Shown here: one piece after another, positions 18,284-27,782 of the stretch
Layout of the letters: each line of letters begins with the position of its first letter
Numbering within the stretch: the first letter of the stretch is position 1
Assembly (NCBI GenBank): GCA_013416445.1
Contig: JACCER010000014.1
Span: 1-64,000, forward strand
Reading direction: 5' to 3'
Origin: Alcaligenaceae bacterium
GTDB taxonomy: Bacteria > Pseudomonadota > Gammaproteobacteria > Burkholderiales > Burkholderiaceae_B
DNA length: 64,000 nucleotides
The notes under the pieces: model-generated
Told to the model about the DNA's origin: nothing
The model's input: the letters and a program-made list of their open reading frames with translations, nothing else
Database searches by the model: none
Made by a program: the position numbers and the translations under genes

Positions 18284-19477
18284 TTATTGTGTAAGCAGCA
18301 TTTTGCTGATTATGTTTTTTTGAATCTCGGTCGTGCCGCCAAAAATCGAGACTTTGCGCCAATCCAGGTAGTTCCCGGCCAATGCGTTATCGAACTTTCT
18401 GACCGGTAGCGTTTCGTCCCAATCCTGTGTGCGCGCGGCAATGACATATTGCAGTCCTCGCGGGCCTGCGCAGTCCATCATCAAGGCCGTCAAAGACTGC
18501 TGCAGTTCGGTGCTGCGAATTTTGAGTATGGAGGCCGCATTGGCGGCAGGCTCACCGGCGTCATCCTGGGAGAGCACGCGAAGTACGGTCCATTCGTGTG
18601 CCATCACCTCCATTTCCAGCTCGATGAGGCGGTTACGTATTGAAGGCTGTTCGGCCAGGGGCTTGCCCTGACGAAAATGGCTGGATGCAGCCTGCTTGGC
18701 GCAACGCAGCAGGCGCTTGCATAGGCCGACGCCTGCAAGATCAGTGCGCTCGTGCGATAGCAGGAATTTTGCAATCGTCCAGCCTTTATTTTCCTCACCT
18801 ACCCGATTTTCGACAGGAACCTGAACATTATCGAGATAGACTTCATTCAGATCATGACAGCCGTCGATGGAAAGGATGGGGCGCACGGTAATCCCAGGCG
18901 ATTTCATGTCGATCAGGAGAAAAGAGATGCCTTCCTGGGGCCTGCCTTCCTTGTTGGTCCGAACCAGGCAGAACATCCAGTCTGCCCAGTGAGCCCAGGT
19001 TGTCCATGTTTTCTGTCCGTTGACCACGTAGCCATCACCTTGGCGCTCTGCAAAGGTGCGCAACCCGGCCAGGTCAGAACCGGCATCGGGTTCCGAGTAA
19101 CCTTGGCACCACCAATCCTTGAGGCGATAAAGATCGGGCAGGAAACGTGCTTTTTGCTCGGTGCTTCCATATTTATTCAGGACCGGGCAGATCATGTTTA
19201 CATGAGGGATCGTGCGTGGAGCATAGGCAAGCTGGCATTCTTCATCAAAGATTTTGCGCTGTATGGCTGTCCAGCCTTGACCGCCATATTGCGCTGGCCA
19301 GGTTGGACCCTGCCAGCCGTGGTCGGCAATAATATTGTGCCAGCGCACAAAGTCCTGCTTTTCCAACCACACAAAATCACGAACCTTGTCGCGTAAATCA
19401 GCGGGCAGCTTTTCTTTTAGAAACGTGCGTACGCTTTTCCTGAATAAACGTTCTGCGGGACTTTCAAATAATTCCAT
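18284..19477 (-). CDS. Acyl-CoA dehydrogenase, large subunit (PimC-like)
   Basis: A 397-residue ACAD with PDAGSDLAGLRTFAERQGDGYVVNGQKTWTTWAHWADWMFCLVRT in the middle domain and the ending IFGGTTEIQKNIISK. The overall pattern, including the N-terminal WLEKQDFVRWHNIIADHGW..PTWPAQYGG, matches the PimC-type large subunits. It is 13 bp upstream of its likely partner, and both would be made from one mRNA with the synthetase and the Bug protein. Confidence 0.87.
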   Translation of the reverse strand: MELFESPAERLFRKSVRTFLKEKLPADLRDKVRDFVWLEKQDFVRWHNIIADHGWQGPTWPAQYGGQGWTAIQRKIFDEECQLAYAPRTIPHVNMICPVLNKYGSTEQKARFLPDLYRLKDWWCQGYSEPDAGSDLAGLRTFAERQGDGYVVNGQKTWTTWAHWADWMFCLVRTNKEGRPQEGISFLLIDMKSPGITVRPILSIDGCHDLNEVYLDNVQVPVENRVGEENKGWTIAKFLLSHERTDLAGVGLCKRLLRCAKQAASSHFRQGKPLAEQPSIRNRLIELEMEVMAHEWTVLRVLSQDDAGEPAANAASILKIRSTELQQSLTALMMDCAGPRGLQYVIAARTQDWDETLPVRKFDNALAGNYLDWRKVSIFGGTTEIQKNIISKMLLTQ

Positions 19478-19610
19478 GGCACACAGCCCGCCTGGTGAGC
19501 GAACTAAATAAAATGACTATTGAGAAGGACAGCAGCATCCCAGCGTCTGCCATTGCGCAGTCACTTGAAACGTTGAATGTCTAAGGGTTTAAAACAGGGG
19601 TGGTAAGGGC

Positions 19611-20402
19611 TTAGCTGCCGGTAAATACCGGGGGCCTTTTTTCTCTGAAGGAGCGCACCGCTTCGGCATGATCCTCAGAGCGTGCCGTCAGGTCTTCATA
19701 TGCGATGGCCGCTGGCATTACCGCATTGGCAAGTTGCTTGAGAGCGAGATTGATGCTTGTTTTGGTGAGGTTAATGGCTTTGGAGGCGCCATTGGCCAGG
19801 CGCTGGGCCATTGCGTCAACAACGCTGTCAAGCCCATCTGCCGGCACACAACCATTGATCAGGCCGATACGCTCCGCCTCTGCCGCGATTAGCAAGTCAC
19901 CTGTAAGCAAATATTGTTTGGCGCGGGCAAAGCCGATCAGTTGAGGCCAGATAAGTGCGCCGCCGTCACCGGCCACAAGGCCCATTTTGACATGAGGATC
20001 ACCTATCTTGGCATGGGATGCCGCATAGACCAGATCACATAAGAGCGCAACTGATGCGCCCAAGCCCGTAGCCGTGCCATTGAGCTTGGCGATCATGGTT
20101 TTGGGGCAGTCAAGGATGGCATGGACGATATGCAGGGATCGCTGGGAGGTCTGCTCAAAGCTTGCGGGGTTGTCAATCATTTTCTGCATTCCATCAATAT
20201 CGCCACCAGCGCTGAATGCCTTGCCCATGCCGGTCAGCACCACTACATTAGTGGCTTCATCGTGACCAACTTCATGCAAGAAGCGCAAGAACTCTGGACC
20301 CATGACCGACCCGAATGCATTAAGCTGTTCGGGCCGATTGAAGGTAACGTGCAAAACCTTGCCGTCGCGTCGAAATAACAGTTTTTCGTAATTGTCGTAC
20401 AT
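19611..20402 (-). CDS. Crotonase-family protein lacking both hydratase glutamates
   Basis: The ATG at 20402 follows GGGAGAC and gives 263 residues. The frame continues to 20537 without support. The fold is clear (FNRPEQLNAF at 21-30, SAGGDIDGM, LTGDLLIAAEAERIGLIN). Aligning to rat enoyl-CoA hydratase, the two catalytic glutamates are replaced by Ser117 (GASVAL for GCELAM) and His137 (DPHVKMG for QPEIxLG). An acidic residue, D146 in AGDGGALIWPQLIG, remains in the pocket loop. Its reaction is therefore probably not simple hydration; isomerase, hydrolase or lyase activity is possible. It leads the minus-strand acyl-CoA operon, 133 bp ahead of the dehydrogenase pair. Confidence 0.85.
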   Translation of the reverse strand: MYDNYEKLLFRRDGKVLHVTFNRPEQLNAFGSVMGPEFLRFLHEVGHDEATNVVVLTGMGKAFSAGGDIDGMQKMIDNPASFEQTSQRSLHIVHAILDCPKTMIAKLNGTATGLGASVALLCDLVYAASHAKIGDPHVKMGLVAGDGGALIWPQLIGFARAKQYLLTGDLLIAAEAERIGLINGCVPADGLDSVVDAMAQRLANGASKAINLTKTSINLALKQLANAVMPAAIAYEDLTARSEDHAEAVRSFREKRPPVFTGS

Positions 20403-20537
20403 AATTGTCTCCCGGCATGTATGGACTGCGTGCGTGGCATGGCCAGTAGTGGCTTGGTGCGTATGCGTCACTTTATGCAATATGGATGCAAGGTTAAGAC
20501 GAGGCCAACAAACTGTGAAGTTTCGGTGTTCAATCAA

Positions 20538-20558
20538 GTGCTAAGCATGACTTAGCAC
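20538..20558. promoter_or_regulatory. Perfect 8-bp-arm inverted repeat (operator or terminator)
   Basis: GTGCTAAG and CTTAGCAC flank the 5-base spacer CATGA. It lies 136 bp upstream of the crotonase start and 13 bp past the LysR gene end, both on the minus strand. It could be an operator for the acyl-CoA operon or part of the lysR terminator. There is no T-run on the minus strand, which favours the operator. Confidence 0.5.
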
Positions 20559-20570
20559 CATGGTAAATAT

Positions 20571-21497
20571 CTACGGCTTCTTGGTCTGGCCCATATCAGA
20601 GCTCCAGTAGTGGGCATGGCGCCGGACCAGTGTGGCAAGCAGCGAGGCCACAAGAGACAGGGGGGAATCTATACGGTAGAACAGGCTCACTGTGTAAGTC
20701 GGCATTGTTTCTTTGACATCGATGATGTCGACATGTCGGCAGAGTGGCTCAGAACTGATGGTTTGGCGAGGCAAGGCACATATCATATCCGAGCTTAACA
20801 GCAGGCTCTGGACGACCGCCAGTGAGCCAGACTGCACCATCACCCTGGGTGGGGCATAGCCGTTTCTTTCAAACATGTCTATTACCGCCGAACCAGGGCC
20901 ATGCGAGGAAGGGCCGCCAAGTATCCAGTCTGCCTTTGTCAGTTCAGCCAGTGATTTCGCTTTTGCATACGGGCTTTCCTTGCGGACAGTCAGCACCAAG
21001 TCGTTTTGAAATAGTTTTTCAACCTGGAAATCCGCGCCAAGGCCGTCGTCTGGAACTGGACCTATTGCAAAGTCCATGACGCCTGAGCGAATGCGTGGCA
21101 AGTGTTCATGGAACATACCAGCAATGATATGAAGGCGCACTTCTGGCCGTTGTCTCCTGAAATCAGCAATAGCGTGTGGGATCACTGTTGAAGCCGGTGT
21201 CATGGAGGTGCCAAATGTGATTTGCCCATGGCCTTGTCCGCCCATTTGAGCCATTTCGTCCATGGACTTCTGGACCTCGCTGACGATCAGTCTGGCGCGA
21301 ATCAGAAAAGCCAGGCCATAGTCTGACAGGACCACTCCTTTTGTTGTTCTGGTTACCAGGGGGACATGCAGCTTTTCCTCCAGGCGAGCAATGCTTTGGG
21401 TCATGGCAGGGGCGGTGACGCCTCGTTGCCGGGCTGCGGCTCGAATGCTACCTGTTTCTGCAATAGCAATAAAGTCGCTGATTTCACTTAATTTCAT
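20571..21497 (-). CDS. LysR-type transcriptional regulator
   Basis: A normal-length LTTR of 308 residues. The N-terminal winged helix-turn-helix spans about 4-60 (FIAIAETGSIRAAARQRGVTAPAMTQSIARLEEKL) and the effector domain begins near 90 (GQITFGTSM). It is placed directly upstream of, and co-oriented with, the crotonase/ACAD/synthetase/Bug operon. It is the obvious candidate to control that operon in response to an acid or acyl-CoA. The inverted repeat at 20538-20558 is a possible target, though LysR sites are usually T-N11-A. Confidence 0.92.
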   Translation of the reverse strand: MKLSEISDFIAIAETGSIRAAARQRGVTAPAMTQSIARLEEKLHVPLVTRTTKGVVLSDYGLAFLIRARLIVSEVQKSMDEMAQMGGQGHGQITFGTSMTPASTVIPHAIADFRRQRPEVRLHIIAGMFHEHLPRIRSGVMDFAIGPVPDDGLGADFQVEKLFQNDLVLTVRKESPYAKAKSLAELTKADWILGGPSSHGPGSAVIDMFERNGYAPPRVMVQSGSLAVVQSLLLSSDMICALPRQTISSEPLCRHVDIIDVKETMPTYTVSLFYRIDSPLSLVASLLATLVRRHAHYWSSDMGQTKKP

Positions 21498-21691
21498 AGA
21501 AGTTGCTTGAAGTTGAGTTCATTTTTACCGAGCGTTACTAAGTTATAGCGCTGAAAGCAGGGTGTCGTGCGTTTGGAATTCGTAGGCCGGATTTATCAAT
21601 CAGAAATGTGGTCCTGTAACAGAAGTTTATAGAGATATCCGCTAATTTCCTTCACAGGCTTATGTTTTGTCTCCAACAGCCGTTATAGTTA

Positions 21692-21705
21692 GTTCAAGGG
21701 TGAAC
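21692..21705. promoter_or_regulatory. Short inverted repeat upstream of the chemoreceptor gene
   Basis: GTTCA and TGAAC flank AGGG, 21 bp before the MCP start codon, close to where a promoter or operator is expected. No sigma-28 consensus was found nearby. Confidence 0.3.
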
Positions 21706-21725
21706 AACTACTATAAGGCCGTTTG

Positions 21726-23705
21726 ATGTCTTTTTTTCATAAACTCACTTTACGAAATCAGTTGTTGCTGGTTGTCGCCTGTATTGTCATCGCAGGCTTT
21801 ACGCTGACTGTCTCGATACTTTCCCGTCAGGCTGCTCACTACCAGTTAAGTACTTCCATGAACTACGCCACCGAGCTTGCACAGCGTCGTGGCTCAGATG
21901 CTACCGCTCTTTTGCGGCAGGCCCTGGAAACAGCGCGGACGCTGGCCGCCAGCCTGGGTGCGCTAAGTGCTACGGGTCACGCAGATCGCCGTGATGGCGA
22001 TGCCGTCTTGCGTATGGCTTTGCAGCAGAACCCAGGCTATATCGGTGTCTGGTCTGCCTGGGAGCCTAACGCTTTTGACAGACGTGACGCTGAGTTTGCC
22101 AATACACCGCAATCTGATGGAAGTGGCCGTTACTTGCCTCAGTTCAACTGGGAAGACGGCCAGGGCAAGATAGCGCAGGGCGTTTTGGCTGACTATGACA
22201 ACCCAGGGCCAGGTGACTACTATCAGGTACCCAGGAAAAGCGGAAAAAATGCGCTGCTCGAACCCTATTTCTATGACTTTGGCGGCAAAAAGGTATTGTT
22301 GACCACCATTTCCGTGCCTATTCTTCATGAAGGGCGTTTTGTGGGGGTTGCCGGGGTGGATATCAGCCTTGCAGGCTTGCAAGAAATCGTTAAAAACATA
22401 CGTTTGTACGATACCGGCTATGCCAGCCTGCTATCTACGCAAGGCATGTTTGTGGGTGACCGTGATGACAGCATCGTTGGGAAAATGCTGGACAAAAACC
22501 GTGGCCTGGATGACCTTGAGCTGACAGCCATGTTGCAGGCCATAGCAAAAGGCCAGTCACTTACAAGCGTCTTGCACGACCCAGGGCTCGGTGCCGAAGC
22601 CACAACTATTCAAGTGCCTATTCATATTGGCGATATTGCCACGCCTTGGACCTTTGCTGTAACGCTGCCCAACCACGAGGTTCTTGAAGATATCCGTAAT
22701 TTGCAATGGATAGCCGCCATCTTGGGGTTGGCCAGCATCCTGCTAACCTGCCTTGGGCTGGGTGTTGCTGTCAATCGGCTGGTATTGCGTCCCCTGGGCG
22801 GGGAACCGGCAGACGCCAATGCGTTGGCCGGCCGCGTGTCGCGAGGCGATCTTAGCCAGGCTATTAACGTGCGGCCTAATGATAATCACAGTCTGATGTC
22901 CCAACTTAGGGTCATGCAGGACGGCTTGATTGATATCATTTCACGGGTGCGGCAGGGCGCCGATAGTGTGGCTTTGGCCTCAGGTCAGATTTCCGCTGGC
23001 AATCTGGACCTTGCTTCGCGTACCGAGGAGCAGTCCAGTTCATTGGCTGAAACGGCAGTTTCCATGGAGCAAATTACCGCTACAGTGCGCCAGAATGCCA
23101 ATAATGCGCAGCAAGCCAGTGTGCTGGCCGATGATGCCGCACAAGTAGCCAGTAACGGTGGGGTTCTTGTTACTGAGCTGGTTCAAACTATGAGCGACAT
23201 TAATGCGAAGTCACAAGAAATGGCGGAAATAATTGATGTCATTGATAGCATTGCGTTCCAGACCAATATATTGGCACTGAATGCCGCGGTCGAAGCGGCG
23301 CGTGCGGGTGAGCAAGGGCGCGGCTTTGCTGTAGTAGCCGCGGAAGTGCGCGCCTTGGCACAACGCAGTGCGGCATCTGCCAGTCAGGTCAGGGGGCTAA
23401 TCCAGTTTTCCGTTGGCGCTATGGCGCAAGGCAACAAACAGGCTGATGCGGCAAGCGCCAGCATGCAAGGGATGGTCGATGGTATCCGGCGGGTTACCGA
23501 TATCATTAGTGAAATCAGTTTGGCCAGCCGAGAGCAAACAACAGGCATTGAACAGATCAACTTGGCTGTGACGCAAATGGATGATGTGACACGCCAGAAT
23601 GCGAGCCTGGTCGAGGAGTCCGCCGCGGCAGCCGCCAGCCTTCAGCAGCAGGCCGATACACTGTCGCAGGTGGTGTCTACCTTTAAATTAGTCTCGCAGC
23701 ATTGA
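21726..23705 (+). CDS. Methyl-accepting chemotaxis protein with periplasmic Cache domain
   Basis: This chemoreceptor has 659 residues from the ATG at 21726 (ATAAGG ribosome site); a TTG one codon earlier is less likely. Its order is TM1 at about 12-32, a roughly 290-residue periplasmic region with the dCache pattern ([44 protein letters not shown]), TM2 at about 328-350, HAMP, and the cytoplasmic coiled coil. The CheA/CheW-binding hairpin lies at about 504-550 ([29 protein letters not shown]). No C-terminal NWETF-type CheR tether is present. dCache sensors bind small molecules such as amino or organic acids directly. No che genes are in the window. Confidence 0.93.
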   Translation: MSFFHKLTLRNQLLLVVACIVIAGFTLTVSILSRQAAHYQLSTSMNYATELAQRRGSDATALLRQALETARTLAASLGALSATGHADRRDGDAVLRMALQQNPGYIGVWSAWEPNAFDRRDAEFANTPQSDGSGRYLPQFNWEDGQGKIAQGVLADYDNPGPGDYYQVPRKSGKNALLEPYFYDFGGKKVLLTTISVPILHEGRFVGVAGVDISLAGLQEIVKNIRLYDTGYASLLSTQGMFVGDRDDSIVGKMLDKNRGLDDLELTAMLQAIAKGQSLTSVLHDPGLGAEATTIQVPIHIGDIATPWTFAVTLPNHEVLEDIRNLQWIAAILGLASILLTCLGLGVAVNRLVLRPLGGEPADANALAGRVSRGDLSQAINVRPNDNHSLMSQLRVMQDGLIDIISRVRQGADSVALASGQISAGNLDLASRTEEQSSSLAETAVSMEQITATVRQNANNAQQASVLADDAAQVASNGGVLVTELVQTMSDINAKSQEMAEIIDVIDSIAFQTNILALNAAVEAARAGEQGRGFAVVAAEVRALAQRSAASASQVRGLIQFSVGAMAQGNKQADAASASMQGMVDGIRRVTDIISEISLASREQTTGIEQINLAVTQMDDVTRQNASLVEESAAAAASLQQQADTLSQVVSTFKLVSQH

Positions 23706-23735
23706 TCTTACTTGTCATTTTTACCATTGGGGGGC

Positions 23736-23772
23736 TGTCGGATTACGCGCCTGGCGGCGCTAATCCGACCTG
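23736..23772. repeat. REP-like palindrome, copy 5 (opposite orientation)
   Basis: Arms CTGTCGGATTACGCGC and GCGCTAATCCGACCTGC lie between the convergent MCP and osmoprotectant binding-protein genes. It may double as a bidirectional terminator. Confidence 0.8.
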
Positions 23773-23805
23773 CACCCCATCATCATGGCGCAAATGTCAG
23801 GCTCT

Positions 23806-24690
23806 TTACGACGCGATCAGTTTCTTCTCTTGCAGGAATTTTTCGGCAACTTCCTGAACTGATTTTTTATCTACTGACACCTCGCCGTTCAGTCGCTGCA
23901 TAGTGTCGTCATCCAGTACTGCAGAAAGGCGATTCAGCAAATCAGCCAGTTTGGGTTCGGCATCAAGCGCTTCTTTCAGTACGACAGGAGTCATGTTGTA
24001 GCTGGGGAAAAAGCCCTTGTCATCCTTCAGAATCTGAAAGTTCATAGAGGCAACGCGGCCATCGGTAGAAAACACGACGCCGATATCTACCTGTTTATCT
24101 TGCAGGGCTGGATAAATCAGGCCTGGGTGCATGGAAACAATATTGGCGCGCCCCACCTTGAAGTCATACTCTTTCTGCAAGCCGAGCAAACCATCGACAC
24201 GTTTGGCGAATTCGGTGGTGCTGGCCAATTTCATGGGTTTGCCATCTTTATATAAGGCGGCCAGATCACTGATGGTATTTACGCCCTCGAAGTCACCTAT
24301 GCGTTTGGCCAGCGCATAGGTATTGTTTGCCTTGGAAGGGTTCAACCAAACCATCCCGAGTTTTGCATCCAGCGCTTTGACGCGTTCATAAGTCTCTTCA
24401 GGCCCAAGGCGTTCGGTGACTTTGTTATAGGTAATCAACGAAGTGCCTGTGTATTCCCAGCACAGATCCACTTGTTTGTTTTCCATGGCCTGACGCAACA
24501 GGCTGCTACCCATGCCTGTCATCGCTTTGGCGGAGATGCCATTGGCATTCAATAGCTGCTCTGTCATCTCGGCCAGCAGTTGCTGTTCTGCATAGCTTTT
24601 GGCGCCAATGCGTAACTCTTTAGCATAGGTGGCCCCGCTGATCAGCATAGCCGACGCAGTCACGGTGCTAATAAGTATTTTTTTAAACAT
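23806..24690 (-). CDS. Osmoprotectant (glycine betaine/choline-type) ABC binding protein, OsmX-like
   Basis: From the ATG at 24690 (AGGAGA ribosome site) the protein has 294 residues with a Sec signal peptide ending near TYA-KE. The mature start LRIGAKSYAEQQLLAEMTEQLL and the pattern MGSSLLRQAMENKQVDLCWEYTGTSLITYN place it in the OpuAC/OsmX (quaternary amine-binding) family. It is the last gene of a four-gene importer cluster with two separate permease genes and a CBS-containing ATPase, the OsmVWXY/OpuB arrangement. Ligands in known systems are betaines, choline or related compatible solutes. Confidence 0.88.
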   Translation of the reverse strand: MFKKILISTVTASAMLISGATYAKELRIGAKSYAEQQLLAEMTEQLLNANGISAKAMTGMGSSLLRQAMENKQVDLCWEYTGTSLITYNKVTERLGPEETYERVKALDAKLGMVWLNPSKANNTYALAKRIGDFEGVNTISDLAALYKDGKPMKLASTTEFAKRVDGLLGLQKEYDFKVGRANIVSMHPGLIYPALQDKQVDIGVVFSTDGRVASMNFQILKDDKGFFPSYNMTPVVLKEALDAEPKLADLLNRLSAVLDDDTMQRLNGEVSVDKKSVQEVAEKFLQEKKLIAS

Positions 24691-24732
24691 GTAGTTCTCC
24701 TGGTTATACAAAAAGCCTGCACTATTTACTGC

Positions 24733-25458
24733 TTAACGCGTAGGGTGTACTCCGCGCGGTATCAGCCAATATTGCATCTGGCCAAATATGAAATCGACCA
24801 ATACGGCCAGCAATGCCACTGGTATCACACCCGACAAAAGCATGTCGATTTCATTTAGATCAATCCCGGTAAAAATCAATTCTCCCAAGCCGCCTCCGCC
24901 GATCAAGAAAGCCAGCGGAGCCGTGCCAATATTGATGGAAATCGCTGTGCGTATTCCGGCAAATATCACAAATAGGGAATTGGGCAGCTCGACCCGCAGC
25001 ACAATGTATAGGGGGCGCATGCCCATGCCTGTAGCCGCTTCTATCAAATGCGGGGAAACAGATTTGATACCTGCATAGGTATTGCGCGCTATCGGCAGCA
25101 AAGCCATCACCCATAGTGCAAACAGGGACGGCACTATGCCTATGCCCAGAAAGCTCATGGACAAAGCCAGTACAGCCAAGGTGGGAATAGTGGCGCCTAT
25201 GTTCAGCACCTGCATCACAGGGTCAGCCAGCCTGGCCATAAACGAACGGCTCAACAATATGCCCAGAAGCACCCCGCACAAGATGGCAAGGCCCCCTGAA
25301 ATACCAACCAGCTCCATATGCTCTACGCTCAGGTAGAGCACATCTTCCATGTACAGCTCGGCCATCATCATCAAGCGCTCTTGTTGCGCATAAAACAGCC
25401 ACAGCAAGAGCGCAGCAAACACACAGGCCCACAGTATTGTGGGTAGCTGTCGCCTCAT
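24733..25458 (-). CDS. Osmoprotectant ABC permease (OsmW/OsmY-like)
   Basis: The 241-residue permease has five to six hydrophobic segments and the family pattern TIPTLAVLALSMSFLGIGIVPSLFALW, then the EAA-type loop LIEAATGMGMRPLYIVLRVELP that contacts the ATPase. Its ATG overlaps the stop of the ATPase gene by four bases (ATGA), so expression is coupled. It is one of two permeases; the other is at 26632-27282. Confidence 0.88.
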   Translation of the reverse strand: MRRQLPTILWACVFAALLLWLFYAQQERLMMMAELYMEDVLYLSVEHMELVGISGGLAILCGVLLGILLSRSFMARLADPVMQVLNIGATIPTLAVLALSMSFLGIGIVPSLFALWVMALLPIARNTYAGIKSVSPHLIEAATGMGMRPLYIVLRVELPNSLFVIFAGIRTAISINIGTAPLAFLIGGGGLGELIFTGIDLNEIDMLLSGVIPVALLAVLVDFIFGQMQYWLIPRGVHPTR

Positions 25459-26606
25459 GCTCGCATCTCCGCCAACATGGCCGAGTCGGCGGACTCACGA
25501 TAGGCATCCCCCAGCACATGACGTATGCCACGCTGGGTGATGCAGCCTTGAAACCGCTCGTCTGCGTCCAGGCAGGCCAGCCAGCCAAGATTGTGGCGAA
25601 ACATGCTGGACACGGCAGAGCGCAAGTCCTCGTCCAGATGGGCTATGGTGGGCAATACTTCATAAAAGTCATCAACCAGACCGCTTTTACTTACAACATC
25701 TTCCAGATACAAGCTGCCCAGCAGTCGGCGATGCTGATCAAGCACCACAATATTGATGTGGCCGGCCTTTTGCATCAGTGATACGGCCAGTTCAAGGGTG
25801 TCAGTGGCCTGAACAGTGGGGACCGATGTATCCATGACATCGCTCACGAGCAACAGCCTGAGCCGTTTGAGCGTGCGATCGTTGCCCAGAAAATCCGCTA
25901 CGAAGGAATTGGCTGGATGGGCCAGCAGGGTATCGGGTGTGGCGAACTGCTCTAATTGGCCCTCACGGAAAATAGCAATTTTGTCGCCCATTTTGACGGC
26001 TTCATTAATATCGTGACTGACAAAAAGTACGGTTTTACGCAGCACCTGCTGCATTTTCAAGAACTCGTCTTGTATGCTTTCCCGATTGATGGGGTCAATG
26101 GCCCCAAAAGGCTCGTCCATCAGCAACACCGGTGGGTCGGCCGCCAGCGCACGGGCCACCCCGACGCGCTGCTGTTGTCCACCGGATAGCTCCTTGGGAT
26201 AACGCTTCAGGAACACAGCCGGGTCCAGTGCCATCATTTCCAGCAGTTCGGCGGCCCTGCGCCTGGACTTGGCCTTGTCCCACCCTAAAAGAGTAGGTAC
26301 GACGCAGACATTTTCCTCGATGGTCATATTGGGAAACAGGCCTATCTGCTGGATGACATAGCCTATGCTGCGCCTAAGCTGCACGGTGTCTATCCCACTG
26401 GTATCTTCGCCATTAATAAAAACCTTGCCTGAGCTTGGGGCCACAATACGATTGACCATTTTCAAAGTCGTCGTTTTACCGCAACCAGAGGGTCCCAACA
26501 GCACGCAAATTTCGCCTTCGGGAACCTCCATGGTGATATTGTCGGCCGCAATAACCTTGCGATCGGAGAGTTCAAACACTTTAGTAAGCTTATCTAGTCT
26601 GATCAT
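25455..26606 (-). CDS. Osmoprotectant ABC ATP-binding protein with CBS domains (OsmV/OpuCA-like)
   Basis: This 383-residue ATPase has Walker A GPSGCGKTT near 38-46, the signature LSGGQQQRVGVARAL, and Walker B VLLMDEP. The C-terminal part from about 255 carries two CBS motifs, including TLELAVSLMQKAGHINIVVLD. In OpuA-type importers CBS pairs sense ionic strength or cyclic-di-AMP, so activity may be osmotically gated. The gene overlaps the downstream permease by four bases and starts 25 bp after the upstream permease. Confidence 0.9.
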   Translation of the reverse strand: MIRLDKLTKVFELSDRKVIAADNITMEVPEGEICVLLGPSGCGKTTTLKMVNRIVAPSSGKVFINGEDTSGIDTVQLRRSIGYVIQQIGLFPNMTIEENVCVVPTLLGWDKAKSRRRAAELLEMMALDPAVFLKRYPKELSGGQQQRVGVARALAADPPVLLMDEPFGAIDPINRESIQDEFLKMQQVLRKTVLFVSHDINEAVKMGDKIAIFREGQLEQFATPDTLLAHPANSFVADFLGNDRTLKRLRLLLVSDVMDTSVPTVQATDTLELAVSLMQKAGHINIVVLDQHRRLLGSLYLEDVVSKSGLVDDFYEVLPTIAHLDEDLRSAVSSMFRHNLGWLACLDADERFQGCITQRGIRHVLGDAYRESADSAMLAEMRA

Positions 26607-26631
26607 ATTTTTATCTTGGTATCGTCAATGT

Positions 26632-27282
26632 TCAGGCTTGGGCGCCCACCGGGGTCAGGTACTTTTGCAAGGCTGCCAAGCTATAGTCGGCCACGACGGC
26701 CATGATGCTCACAGCCAGCGCGCCGGTAATCAGCTGTTGTGAATCGGTTTGGGCAATGCCATTGCTGATGAAGTCGCCCAGTCCGCCCGCGCCTATATAG
26801 GTCGCTATCGTCATCACGCCAATATTCATGACAACTGCAATACGCACGCCAGCCATAATGACTGGGACGGCCAATGGGATTTCAACCATGCGCAAGCGCT
26901 GTAATGGCCGCATTCCCATACCCTTGGCCGCCTCGCGCAACGCGGGATCAATGTTGTTAATGGCCGAATAGGTATTGCGTATGATGGGCAATAGAGAATA
27001 AAGCAGGACGGCGACCATAGCCGGCACCGCCCCTACCCCATAGCCTATCGGGGAAAGCAAAGGAATCATCAACCCAAATAAGGCAATTGACGGGATGGTA
27101 ATCATGACCGAAGCCGCATACAGTACAAAGCCGGCCACCCGTTTGTTCTGAGTAATCGCGACACCTATGGGTACGCCAACCAAAATAGCCATTCCCACAG
27201 CAATACCCACTAAGGTGATGTGCTGTAGCGTGCGGTCGATCAGGACATCCATATGTACTTGAATAAAGTTCAATAGCTCCAA
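26632..27282 (-). CDS. Osmoprotectant ABC permease (OsmY/OsmW-like)
   Basis: The second permease, 216 residues, shows PSIALFGLMIPLLSPIGYGVGAVPAMVAVLLYSLLPIIRNTYSAI and the ATPase-contact loop LREAAKGMGMRPLQRLRMVEIP. The chosen start is a TTG at 27282 with AAGGTGA seven bases upstream; an ATG ten codons later is an alternative. It is the first gene of the importer operon, so the promoter should lie in 27283-27400. Confidence 0.87.
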   Translation of the reverse strand: MELLNFIQVHMDVLIDRTLQHITLVGIAVGMAILVGVPIGVAITQNKRVAGFVLYAASVMITIPSIALFGLMIPLLSPIGYGVGAVPAMVAVLLYSLLPIIRNTYSAINNIDPALREAAKGMGMRPLQRLRMVEIPLAVPVIMAGVRIAVVMNIGVMTIATYIGAGGLGDFISNGIAQTDSQQLITGALAVSIMAVVADYSLAALQKYLTPVGAQA

Positions 27283-27782
27283 AAAATCACCTTCTGATCT
27301 CCTTGTGATTATTGAAAAATGGCGCCAACACGATCGCCCGCAGCATGAGCGGACGAATCAGGCAAGCCCTGGAGGCACAATTAATGGCGGCGCCAAAAGG
27401 CCTGCCTGCGTTGGGCACTTATCGTGCCGGTTCGTCATAGACGAAAATAATCAAAACATACTGACTGAATCCGGCCACGAAATGGCTCGCGGATTAGCCC
27501 ACGACTGTCTGGTCACTTCTACAACGAAGTATTATCAATTTTATTGCCCGTGCACTGCGGCGAGTCATGACCAAATCAGGATGATTGCCTGGGTAATAAA
27601 CACCAAGCATGCGACAAGTCCAAGCCTGTTAGTGTAAACCATGTCGGTTTTTGAGTCGACTTTTAATGCACATGGTTGTTTCGCAGGTCGGATTAGCGCT
27701 TGGCGTGTAATCCGGTAAATGACGTTAAGTAGCGGTAAATACCGTTAAGTAAGCAGCATTCCCATATGTAGGGCAACTGCGT
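27283..27782. other. 500-bp intergenic region with REP-like element and short palindrome
   Basis: This gap separates the osmoprotectant operon (starting leftwards) from the 3' end of the methyltransferase gene. A 110-codon plus-strand frame at 27305-27637 has no recognisable family and no ribosome site, so I treat it as non-coding. The region holds the REP-like element at 27683-27717 and the palindrome CGGTAAATACCG at 27733-27744, flanked by two GTTAAGTA copies. Confidence 0.5.
27683..27717. repeat. REP-like palindrome, copy 6
   Basis: Arms GCAGGTCGGATTAGCGC and GGCGTGTAATCCGG; the right arm has CCGG in place of CCGAC. It is 66 bp past the end of the methyltransferase gene. Confidence 0.7.

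Noticed and set aside
27305-27637. 110-codon plus-strand frame upstream of the osmoprotectant operon
   Set aside because: There is no ribosome site or recognisable family, and the composition is unlike neighbours; it lies in promoter DNA.
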